DNA of 64,000 nt from the NCBI GenBank assembly GCA_007922305.1, contig ML677373.1, positions 20,040,348 to 20,104,347 on the forward strand, read 5' to 3'. Within the stretch, counting starts at the first letter, position 1. Every line of letters starts with the position of its first letter. A model generated the notes under the pieces. The model had not been told where the DNA came from, did no database searches, and worked only from the letters and a program-made list of their open reading frames with translations. This document shows, in pieces, positions 35,901 to 47,900 of this stretch. This DNA is from Dermatemys mawii. Taxonomy: Eukaryota > Chordata > Testudines > Dermatemydidae. The translations under genes and the position numbers were made by a program.

Positions 35901-38900
35901 ATAAAATCAATAGCAAAGTCCCTAAGGGGACTTCACAGAATCAAGTCCACTCCTATAATTGAAAGTGAAATGGGTGATTAACCTTGTTCTCCAAGTCACT
36001 ACCGGTTTCAATAGCACCTAGGAGCATGGGTATCATCCAAACAACTTCTAGTCAGATTTTAAAATCACATAGGCCCTCAGGCTTTTTATCTCCTCCTCTC
36101 ACTGAGATCTGGCCTGGCCCTTCCCTTGTTAAATTACACGGCACCTTTCTATTGCCAGCAACATGCTCTGGATCAGGCCCAAGCTATGGCACCTTTAATA
36201 CTAATGATTTAGGCACATTAAGCAGTGACTGAATTCAGTAGAAGGAAGAGTATTTAAAAATCAGAGGAACTACAGGATACTGTATGCTGCTCCTTCCACA
36301 AAACTGTATCCAAATACAAAGCATAACGAGTCAAGCTGGCTGGAGGAGGACAATTCCATTTTGCAACAACTCTCAAGGTTTCAGAATTTGTTTTTGTTCC
36401 AAAACCTTTCCAACATTTTCACGAAACAGAATTGGGTTGAAATGTCTGTTTTCAGATTGGAAAACTCAGGTTTTGATTCTGATCTTTAGCCCACCCTGGA
36501 CCCCAGAAATCTTTCTGTTGAAAACCTTGTTGAAATCACTTCATCTCCAAACATCAAAGGGTTCCGAACAACCTTACTTAGAAGCAGCACAGCATAAGCA
36601 AATGCTGCACTAGCAACTGGAAACTTCAGCGGCAAGAAGGGAAAACAAAGTTCTAAGTCCAAATGCTTCATCTGGAAGCTCCTACTGCTAGGTCATGGCA
36701 GAGAGGCCTGTTTTGGGAAATAAGTCACACACGTAAGTTGTTCCGTCAAGTTAATTACAGTACAAGGTTTTGACAGATCAAAGTCCTGTTGGTGGACACC
36801 AGGGGTTTTGAGTTGCTTTCATACAATCCCGTCACAGCATGCAAACTCACTTAAGCATCTCAGTTCAGCTCAACTCCTGCTTGCTGGCACTTGCTTGTCC
36901 CTAGAACACACACTCAAGTGCAGGTTCCTTGGAAACAAGCCCAGGATTTTTTTGTGGGCTCCGTTCCCTCTAGAAGATTGGTTTCGGCACCCCAGGGGTC
37001 AATATGGAATGGCTGAAGGGTAAACACTTGAAACTAAATACCCTGAATAGGAAGCCAATGGGGAAGTGGGAAAGAAACACAAGTAAGAGAAAACTGTCGT
37101 GCCAGGTTTCAAATAAATTACGCTACAGACAATGGAAAGGAACTATAATCCATAGCCATATCGTGCAGAGTTCTGAACTAAAGCAGTGAGTTTCATGAGA
37201 GTTCTGCGGCTGGCTAGCTTGCTCTTATATAGTACTCTACATCAGTAGATCTCAAAGTGCCTTAGAGTATCACGAAACCCTAGTCACCTTTGAAATCTCA
37301 GCCAATTGTGGGTCACATCCTGAGACCTCAATATCGTTTTTACTTGGTCCATACTCGGGCAAAACTTCCACTGAAGATGGGTGAGGACTGGAGTAAAGGG
37401 CTCAAGATTCTGTCCACAGTAGATTGCCACAACAATCTAGTCAAGTCAAAATGTCCTGGTGTATTAGTGCATTACCATTATGGAGAGGCTGCCAACTACT
37501 ATAAATTATTATCGCCGGTCACCAACATCTGCCCTCTAAAATGTTAAGCAAACAACATAGAAAGTGTTTGGATACTAGATCACATAGCTGGAGAGACACT
37601 GCCAGGTTCAAAGTCAGTTTTAAAAAGCAAAACTGTCCTTACCTCTGGTGACTAATACTGATGATAGTTAAACTATTGGAAATGGATTTTAAATTCTCAT
37701 ACGCTGGTCACCATTTGTGATGGAGGTCTGGGCTTTTTCCAGAGATGGCGGAAGCTCACTGTGATTTGGGGGCATGGGGCAGCAGATCAGAGGTGCTCTA
37801 CATGGGGAGCAGGGGGAAGTCGGGGCATCAGGGATAGATTATGGAATGAGATGGGTGATCTGCATGGGGAGCTGCTTAGACTCAACGGTGTGCAAGCGTG
37901 GTGTGTTCCTGCCTCCTCCCCTGGATCCTGGGTCCTGCTCTCGCCTGCCTCTCTCCCTACCGCCCCTCGCACATGTGGGCACATCATAGGGAACGGCATC
38001 CCAGGGTGGAAGCACAGATCAACTCCCCACTCCCCCAGTATTTCCATTGTGGTGGCGTGAGCCCCCTTTGCCCCTCTGATTCCGCAGCCCCTGGGATTTT
38101 TTGGTATTTCACTCAGCTTGGGAATTAAAAGATTGCTCAGTTTTACTTTCATTCTGGTCACTTCAAGTTGCAGCTGCACCAGCCCAACGCTGGGATGTGT
38201 TTGCACTGAAAATACTGCCGGGGAGAATTATTAAAGCAATTTCTATTAATCTGAGAGACGAGCCCAAGATTTAAAGGCCAGATCCAGATTCGAACGTCAC
38301 CCACATTTGTAGGTGCTGGGCCCTCTCTCTAGTTAATGTTAGGTTTTGTAGGCTGTACCCGCTTCCCTAGCTGCCACAGCGGTGGGCGTGAACTACCTGG
38401 CCGTGTCCCTGTAAAATAGTTGTTATTGTCTTTGGGGATCGGGGCACATTAGAGAAAGGGAATATCATCTTTTCTGTAAGAAGTTAATACTTTCTTCTTA
38501 GCATGAGGGCTGTACTGCTGTTTTAGGTACTCCTAATGCTCACAGGAGGGAATTCATTCTCGTCATCAAGACACACTGGTCCAGTTGCAAATTCATGCTC
38601 TGGGATAACCTCTCCTCGCAGGGCGCCCCCATCTTCTGAGTAACCTGTAAAAACAAAGAAAGGCAAAAGACTAAGGACAAATGAATCCAAGAAGCCCAGA
38701 GCTGAGCAGTTAGAGAGACCATCTTCCCCCTGCATTTGAGCTCAGAGCTGGTTTCTGCTGTAGTTTGGCAGCCAGAGAATCAGGGGTGTTCTCTTTGCCA
38801 GCAGTAGCCTGGGGAACAGATTAAGGCATTAGCTTCTGCAAAATAAGTTTTCTGCTTCCCACCACAGGCAAACCAAGAGGGGGTTGGATAATTTGATCAG

Positions 38901-41900
38901 TAACTTTAACAGCCACGCAGCTGTAGCACAAGAGTGATTTGTACAGAAGACTTGGAAGAACTCAACGATGTGGCATTTGTTTCTGTAGGATGCATGAAAG
39001 AAAGAGGCTTAATAAAGAAATCAGTTTCAATAGTAAAATAGGTCTCATGCTAGACAGACTAATGTCCAGGGAAATGATCACACCAGCTTGTGTTCCCAAA
39101 GAGGGTGAAAGAGTTTACATTGTAATAATGCTTTATACTGTTTCACTGTCTTTTAGTTTTTTCAATTATTATGACAACCAAATGATCTAGCTTAAAGTAC
39201 ATTTGCAGCAATGAGATACTGCCAAGAATTTATTTAATAAAGGAGAAGATCCTCTAAAGGATCTTTGTAGAGGACGTATTACTGCTCTCCGTGGATGTGT
39301 GCAACTTCCACTGAATATTAACAGAAGTTGTGCCCAAGTTCATGGAGAGATGCACACTCACCCCTGCAAACTCACTCTCCCTGGCATGCACTCTGCATAA
39401 GGAAAGGAAGTGCACTGCTTGATGCTAACAAGCTGCTGAGCTTTGGTGAATGCTTTTCAGAGACATTGGTCTTGCTGATTTACTCCCAAGAATTAGAAAC
39501 CTGAAATATTCCTGTGTGTTTTTAATTAGGGTTATTTCTAATCACCTTAGACAGGGGTCTCCAAACTATGGCCTGGGGGCCGGATTCGGCCCACGGTGTC
39601 AATTTGTCCGGCCCCCCAGCTCCAGCTGAGCAGGCATGTGGAGAAGCCGCCGCTGCCCCATGTGTGGAGGGGTGGGTGCGGCTGGAGGAGCAAAGTGGGG
39701 AATCGCGGCAGTAGTTGGCTGGAGGAGCAAAGGGGTGACTGCCCCTGCGGTGTGGCCAGAGGAGCAAAGGGGTGGGAGTAGTGGCAGTGTTCGGAGGAGC
39801 AATGGGGGGCCGTGGCAGTGGCGTGGCTGGAGGAGCAAAGGGTGGGGGGCTGCAGCAGCGGCCCATGAAGCCCCTTCAAAAATCTAATATGGCCCTCGTC
39901 TCAAAAAGTTTGGAGAGCCCCAACGTTACATATAACGTTCTGCAAGGCAGCTGTGATGATGGAATAATTTATTTTAAACTGAGGTGGGGGAGGGTAATGA
40001 AGGTGACTGAGTCCATTAAAGCAAGCCCAGGTCCCTGTAATAAAAATCTTGTTCTGTCGGCTAGTGTCTATGCAAATCTTGACCACTAGGGAGTACAACA
40101 GGGCAGTCGCCCCATTTGAAGAGGGGAAGAGGTTTCAAAAGACTCTGTAGCGATTCCCAATGCAGTGCCATGGAGATCTGGCTTTTTATGAACAGCCACC
40201 ATTTCAGTGGTTGGACACAGATCTGACAACTGCTATCAGTAACACACTGTAATGCAAGTGAGGGTATAGTTACTGCTGTTCCCAGTGGAGTTGCAGCATA
40301 ATTTTGATTATTAATCATGCTTAGCACTTAGCTAGTGCTCCTTCCTGTCAAAGCATTGTATTGCTTCGATGACCAAAAGATAAGTAAGTATTAGCCAATT
40401 CATCATTAGGATGCCCCCGTGAAGTAGGAAAACAACTTGGGGTGTTTTTTTTGCAGTTTGTCTCACTCTGGAAAATCCAATGACCAGATTCTTTAGAGTC
40501 CTGAATAATTTCCTCAACATGTCACTTATTTACACCGTTTAGCGTTCTTGGACATGCAGCACAGATTCAAGGTACTGGAAACTGGCTACAATCAACTACG
40601 AAACACAAGACCAGGTCTGGACAGCGTTTAAAGCTCTGAACAGGGAGAATCTTCGAAAGGGTGTGGTGGTTATTCCAATGAAGGGTGGGGAAAGACGTGA
40701 ATTTACAGATTTACATGGGTGCTGCCATATGGCTCAATGCTACAAATGAGTAAGATGATTAATAATAGTGAATATTTATACAGTGCTTTTAATATTCAGA
40801 GCTCTTTGAAATGCACTGCGTAGCTCCACAGATTTATCACTATTACATCTCACAACGCACCTGGGCCAGATTTATTTTACAGATGATATCATCTGGCGCA
40901 GAGAGGTTAAGTGACTAGCTCAAAGCTAAGAGGGAGTCACTGTTGGAGAGGAAATTCAAATGTAGATGTTCCCGATGCCCTCTCCTGTGCTCAGCTCACT
41001 AAAGCAAACCTCTGCCTCATGCATACATGAGCACCGGCATTTCAGAATTGGTGACCATAATAAAACACGGGATGGGGGGGAAGGACAACACCATGGAACT
41101 TACAGTGAACTTGACTGCAATGAAATTCCATCCTACAGCTGGATCAGTGCAGGAGGGCCCGGAGAGACCCAAAGGGGCACTGTGTGAGCGTAAGGATTAG
41201 CCTGGCTGGACCTGACAGCAGGAACAGGGTGATGGTGGAGCAGAACAAAACATCCCAAGTCATTTCAATGGGCTGCAACATGGAAAGGGCAGTGACGCTC
41301 TTCTGTGAAAAATTCTGACTTCGCTACAAGAAGCTTTCACCTGGTCACCCTTCCAGAGACGCCAGCCCTGGGGCAAACCCAGCTCACCTGCCATGGGCTC
41401 ACCTGGCATGGATGAAGATGAAGGCATTGTACTTTGTCGGGCTACGGTTGCCGCGTAAGACTGAGGTAATGGAGGCTGGAGATCGTTTTCTTTGTTCTCG
41501 TCTGTCTTTCCCAAGCCAAGCAGGCTAATTGTTTTGAAGCAAGAGAGGGAATAAGAGTTAGCTTTGAGCCTGTCCATTCCTCTCCCCTGCTGCAATTCTA
41601 ACAATACCCCTGTTCAGGTCACAGTGATGGATAATGAGCTTCTAAGTAACAGACTCATCCAAAGTTTCTGTGAGATACTGACCCTGCTACAAAAACATTA
41701 GGAGCCCACAGAAACAAGGAAACCTAACATGAATCTGAAACGGCCCATCTGGGGCCTATGCTCTGCAGGAGGTACATGGCAAGACCATTGTCACTGATGT
41801 CTGAATTAGCCAGGCACGCTGAACTTTTACATGTGTTCATTTTGTGTGTTTAACAGACAATGCTTAGGTGGATAGATAGATAGATGTGTATGTCTGTCTA

Positions 41901-44900
41901 TCTAAAGGTTAATATTATCCACAGCCATGTAACCCTCTGGGGTTATTCATTTGAATTTGAAATGGACACACAAATTAAAACAATCACACAGGAGAAGACG
42001 GCACTCTGCCAGATGGCTCTTTGTGTTTATGGGAGTTCCCTGCATGGCCTTGCACTATCACCCCTCCCCGATTGGTTCTGGAGCACCAGAGGGGCAGTAC
42101 TCCGGCCTCTTCAGTGCACGCAGCCCGTTCTCCAGCCAGAGGATCTGACTGCAGTGGTGGTAGATGAGGGCCTCAGCATTTCAGAGAGGAACAAACCTCT
42201 CCAAAGAGGTGGGTGGCAAACGTCCCCCATCCAAAAGCAAATCAGCTCCAGGCGGAGATTTTCACAACGTAGCTCGTGGCTGAGATGCCTCAATGTCTGG
42301 GTGCTCAGCTGAGGCACCTGAAGGGGCAGGAAGTGCCTAGCATCAGCCCTCTGGAAATCGGGCTCCTTCGCAGAGTTTCAGGGTGAGCACCCAAAAGCAC
42401 GAGTCACTTTTTCAATCCTGGTGTCTCGTTCTCCTCTAGGATGAAGTTTCCCGTTCTAAAGATCAGTTGGTGCATCAGCAACCAGGCCCAGTGGCTCAGA
42501 GCCCCTGAGATGCGCTTACCTGTGTTTCTTAATTAGGACGCACTCTCCTCCGTCTTGAGGGTCTAGGTTGTAGATGTAAAGGTGTCCGTCTGATGTGGTA
42601 ACCAAAAGTCGGGGCAGCTTCTGAATCCTAATAAGAGACAAAGTCATGGATCTCTGTGCTAGCAGGGCACTGTGGGGGGAATGCAGAGCTGGGCATCTCT
42701 GCACATTCCCACTGCCTGTATATCCCCCATGATGGGCAGTGCACACCCTGCACTGATCAGGTAGACAAGGGGCTAAAGCCCTACAAGGGAGGCCAGGCAT
42801 GGGGTGTGCCACACCCCATCCAACCTGGGTTACCTATAGTGTAGACATAGCCTTAAAGGGTCCACACAGGGGTGTGTACTGGTTTAACTAACCAATGCAG
42901 AGTGATCTAAGTGATCTCCCAAAGTTAAGGAAGGGCTATGCGGAGGACCTAGCCTGTATGTCCACCTTTGCCTGCCACATCCCCTGGGAGGACTATCGCA
43001 GGTAACCTACATGCAGTAAATGCACCTTCGACAAGCCAATACACCACCCTTCTCTGTCAGTGCCACATCAGGAAACAATCCAGTTGTGTTCTGTGCCTCT
43101 CGCATCCTTTGCCAGCTGATGGGGTGAAGAGAATGCAGATGTTCCAACGTACGTGGAGAGCGCGCAGATGTTCCTTTGTCCAGAGAAGTTCAAGCGCACA
43201 GTGGCAAAGGCTCGGTCCTGGTTCATCATGTCCGATACTTGAGCAGGGAGGTAGTTGGTAGCAGCCATAAACATCTTTCCCATGTAACCACTCCAGGTGG
43301 GAGGCTCTTCTGGCCGGCTGGGGATAATAAAACACCAGTCACTGAGGCTATGTGCAGTAGCGACCACAACTAGCATCAACAAAACAGCAGAGACCAGGGC
43401 TAGTTAAAATGTACATATAAATTAAAACAACCGCCCAGACATCTTCCTTTTGCCAGCCTGTGCAAGTTGAATCACAGAAGTTCCCTGAACTGTCTTTGCA
43501 TAACCCCACCTTACCCAATGCCCATGACTTGCTTGTACTAAGAGAAAAATGTCCTGCTGGTAACTTGTGCAAACCCTCCACCCTTCGCTCCCGCCAGAGA
43601 GTGACTTGCAGGATTGGAACGTTAGATAAGGCCAGTCAAATGGAGCCTACTTTAATGCAGGCTTGCTAAAGTATCATTCAAATGGACCAGCCCAGACAGA
43701 AAATCTACTCCCCCACCTTCGCCCCAGGGAGGATCATGGGAAAAAATTAACACTTTACTCACTTGTCCAAAAACCAAAACAAGTTACTGTCCATGGGCGG
43801 CCGGTGACCCAACCCAGCCACTGGGGGAGGCTAGCCCTCAGCCCCTCCTCTTGTGTCCAAGGCACTGTCCCTCCCTTATCCCTTCTGCCCCCACAGGAGC
43901 CTAGAGCACACCCACCACAGTCCCAGCTCCAGCACCAGGTGTCGCAGTCACAGCGCCCCCATCCTCGGTGCCGGACACCAGCCGCCAAACCCCTGCAGGA
44001 TGCAGGCCAGCCTGGGCCAGGGCAGAGTGCCAGGAACTGCAGGAGGGGGATCTGGGGATATAGCGTGGGCAGGGTCACGCCAGGCGGTTTAGGGGGCCAC
44101 AGCCTTTGCCAGCCTATGATACCCGCTGCCCATGTTACTTGCCATGCGTGAGTCTTGAGTTTTGCAAGATTACCTTGAACAGGAGGCCTCAGAACAAAGG
44201 GCCTGTGAGGCTTTAGGGGCATGCAAAGGGGCCAGTTAGCCTCACTAGCTCAGTTCTGGACTGTTGTAAGTGGGTGCAACTCCTATTGACTTCAGTGGGA
44301 TTCAAGTGCTTAGTACTAGCCTTGAATATGGTCTGGTCGATAAGACTGGACTTGGAAGTTACCTCTCTCTTATATAGCTATTTTCACCAGTAGAGCTCAA
44401 AATGCTTTACAGACAGTACAGTATAGCATTTACAGGTATCATTAGCTCCTATATACAGAGGGGGAAACTGAGGCACAGAGCGACGATGTGACTTGGCCAA
44501 GGTCATCCGCAGGCCAGTGGCAGTGCTAAGAACAGAACTCCAGATTGCCTGAGCCCCAAACCAGTGCTCTGTCCAGTAGGCCACACTACCCTCCCCACAG
44601 CTTGATTTAAAACTGCACTGGTCACATCAGATCTTCCTGGGGAATGTGATGCCAATCAGAGAACAATACGGAGCCCACAAGGCGAGACACAGAGAACCCC
44701 CACCCTTGTGGCAACATGCAGAGAGCCTGTTCTGTGGCAGGGGAGCTGTCCTCACACCATGCTGGTCTATACAGGCAGCTTCTATGGGAACTGATACACC
44801 AAGCCCTCTCTGCAGACCACAAGCGAAAGGCCTCATTTGCAACCTCTGCCCGCACCCTGAAGGCCACCTCCGAGCAGATCCTCAGCGAAGGATAAGCAGT

Positions 44901-47900
44901 GTTTTTCCATTCAGATTTAAACATTCCCTTTGCTGGGGCTGACGCTTGCAGCCAGCATGTTCCTGCAGCGGATTCATCTGGGGTCCCAGCTGGGGCAGCA
45001 AGTTGTAACAAGAAGTGCCCACGGGTGGTGGAAATGTTTCCAGCAGGCAAACTGCATGGACTTGATGGCCAGCTAATCACAATGCTGCCTGCAGTGGGAC
45101 CCTTGTCCTTGTGTCCAGCCACACGCACAGAGCAGCTCCTTAGCAACGCTGCTTGGATTTGCTATAGCAACTCTGACGTCAGCAGCATCCTGCTGAGCGG
45201 GGGGGGGAATCTTGCCTGATACGGCCAGACACTGGCAGGGAGAGGGGGAGGCTAGAGGGTACTGGCATCACTTGCCAGCCAACAGCAGGAGAGAGCGGAC
45301 AGCTCTTCAGAGCAGCAATTCCCTCAGGCTATTAAGCCAAAAGGGCAGTTTGCCGCCAGCGTCAGGGAAGGAAATTCATGCTCACAGTACCCTGTGGCCA
45401 CTCCCAGGCAAGGAAACATTCCCTCTGGGGGAAATGGCTCTGCTCAGAGCCTCTCACCTGTCTGTGGTATGTTCCAGTTTAAAGATGTGCACGGTCTCGG
45501 TGTTACTCGAAGCACACAGGAACTGCGAGTCCATACTGAACACGAGAGAGCTGATGTTCACGTACCTAGGGCAGAGAAAACAAAGGTCCTGTCACCAAAT
45601 GGCACACAACCAAAAGGGACACACTCAGCCATCTGTGAATCCTCTCCACTGACAGAAGAGGACCCAGAGACTGGCGATCTGGTGAAACGTTGCCGAACGA
45701 GGCCTGGATACGCTGCCAGGGAAGCCCTGTTAGCATCGTTTTAGCATGAACCATGATTTTTGCTGGTCGGGCTCAACACAACCCTGGAGTGGAGACGTGG
45801 CCTTGGCCGCATGACTAGGGCAGGAGCAGCAGAAGCTCCCTAAAAATGAGGGGGCCACTGGTGCTTGAACCATGGCCCTGCCCCTGGAACCCCTCTTCCC
45901 CTGAGGCCCTGCCCCTACCTCTGAGGCCCCGCCTCCACACTGCCCCTTCTCCCCAAGACCCCTTTTCCTCCCTACTCGCTCCTCTCCATCCTCTCCCCCA
46001 TCGCTCGCCCTTACAGCCGGTAAACAGTGATGAGGCCATGACCACCTGCCCTTCCCCATTCCGAAGCCCTAGTACAAGGAGCAGCACGGAGCCTCTCTGG
46101 AAACTGCCAAGAGCGATGGGGCTACACTCATCTCCCAGCCCTGCAACAATGGGGAATGGAAGGAAAGAGGCGGGAACGTTTCGTAGCATGAGGTGGTGCT
46201 GTCATGAGGGAAGGCAAAGAAATTTCCGAGCTGCTCTATTTCCTGCTGAGAGGAAAGGAGACGCCCCCTGCATTCAACAGCAATTTCTGAGCCCTGGTCT
46301 GTGCAGATTTTGTACCAGCATAACTACGTTGGTCGGGGTACAAATATAGTTATCCTGGTTCAATCACTCATGTGGATGCAGTTATCCCAGGATAAAGAGG
46401 CCTTATAGCTGTAGCCCTTATTCTCCTTCCCATACAAGGATAATCTAGGCTGGCACAGTTAAGCAGTACAACTTTCTAGTGTCAGCAAGGCCTTAATATT
46501 GAGAAGAACCCAAAGACATGACCCAGACACTGGATGATTCAGATGCACTTTAGCTTCCTCCCCTCTAGCTAGCTCCACAGGGCTGGTTTCCTGTTGCCTT
46601 ACTTGGAAAGTCTACGCTACAAAATTAAGTTGACTCAAGTTTCGTTGAGGTACAGCCACCCCAGCAATCAAATCGTTTTGTTCCTTGTGTCGGCAGTGCA
46701 CGTCCTCACCGGGAACACGTTCACCAATTTAACTGTCAGCGTGAGGCATTGTGGGACAGCTTCTGAAAGTCGACGTAAGCTGCTCAGTATCTATGCTGAC
46801 ACTGCATCAGCCTAACTACATTGGCCTAAGCAGTTAGGGTTAGCCCTGCTTTAAGCAGGGGGTTGGACTAGATGACCTCCTGAGGTCCCTTCCAACCCTG
46901 ATATTCTGTGATTCTATGAAGCACTACGCCTTTCGCAGAGATGGAGTTAAATAAGTGTAGTGTGCGAGTTACATCAGTGGGAACTAACATTTCAGTCCGG
47001 ACACTTAACAGAGTTAGGTCGATGTAAGTTGCCTTACCTGTAGCATAGACCAGGGCATAGTCATTTACCTCTAGACAACATAGGCATAAAACCCAACCGA
47101 ATCAGAACAGGTAGCTTTTAAAATCCACATAGCCCAGGCAAAGTGAGAATCAGATCTCTGTAGTATGGTTTAACTATTGTAACTTCATTACTTAGAGTGG
47201 AAATCCAATTACCTTTCCTTTCAAGTGGAGATTATACAAAAAAAGAGAGTCAATGTGTCCAATTTGCCTCCAATGGTCTGGAATCATCCAGTTCTGCAAG
47301 CGACTGAACTGTATCACTCAGCTTGCTAGAGGCAAAGTTGGGGAGCTACACAGCGCTATCACGTTCCTATAGATTAAGGACAGTAACACATGCCGAAGTA
47401 GTCAAGGTCCTACATGGTCAAGAATGTCTGCAGTGAGGCTGTATTTAACATGTTATTACTTGATCCCTTTGCATGCTTGTCAATTTTAAGGAGTGAACCA
47501 ACCTCTTCATTCCTCTTCTGAATTCGTAGAGCTTTTGCCCATCAGGGATGGAAAATACACGAATGACAGTGCCCTGTAAAAATGCAGGATAAAGGTCATG
47601 CAGCAAGCAGGGCGAACAGAAACATGTCCCTTCCTCAGTGCTTTCTCTGGAGAGTTCAGAACATGCAAAGGCCATTTCCACCTTCCCACCCAAGGATCGG
47701 TGCAAAGCAAAATCAAATTCCTTCCTCAAAACTGCGTTTCTTTCATTTGTTCTCTCCCAGCTCCCTTCCTCCCCTCAATCAGTACTAGAGCTTCATTGTC
47801 ATGAAACACAGAAAGATACCACATCCCACAGAACAAACAATATAATCCAGATACTGGATGGCTCTGCGGACCTTCAGTAAACCTGCAAACCCACAGGCAT

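Larger units (their letters stand above)
38645..41402 (-). other. WIPI1 intron 11
   Basis: Intron of 2.8 kb with a transposon carrying internal tandem repeats (39552-39921) and a MIR-like copy (40760-40980). Confidence 0.85.
45566..47502 (-). other. WIPI1 intron 7
   Basis: Intron of 1.9 kb. It holds a CT-rich repeat-derived block (45770-46050), a degraded MITE (46290-46495) and a MITE split by a CR1 end (46603-47055). Confidence 0.85.

Noticed and set aside
39522..39887. Overlapping open frames rich in Pro/Ala or Gly/Arg
   Set aside because: Fully explained by the ~36-bp tandem repeats inside a transposon-like element.
43663..44222. Open frames of 155-162 codons on both strands
   Set aside because: C-rich, repeat-derived intron sequence; the frames are mirror effects of composition, and there is no match to any protein I know.
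45730..46349. Open frames of 109-167 codons on both strands
   Set aside because: They lie in a CT-rich repeat block with Pro/Leu/Ser or Gly/Arg-rich translations. WIPI1 exons on either side splice across it.
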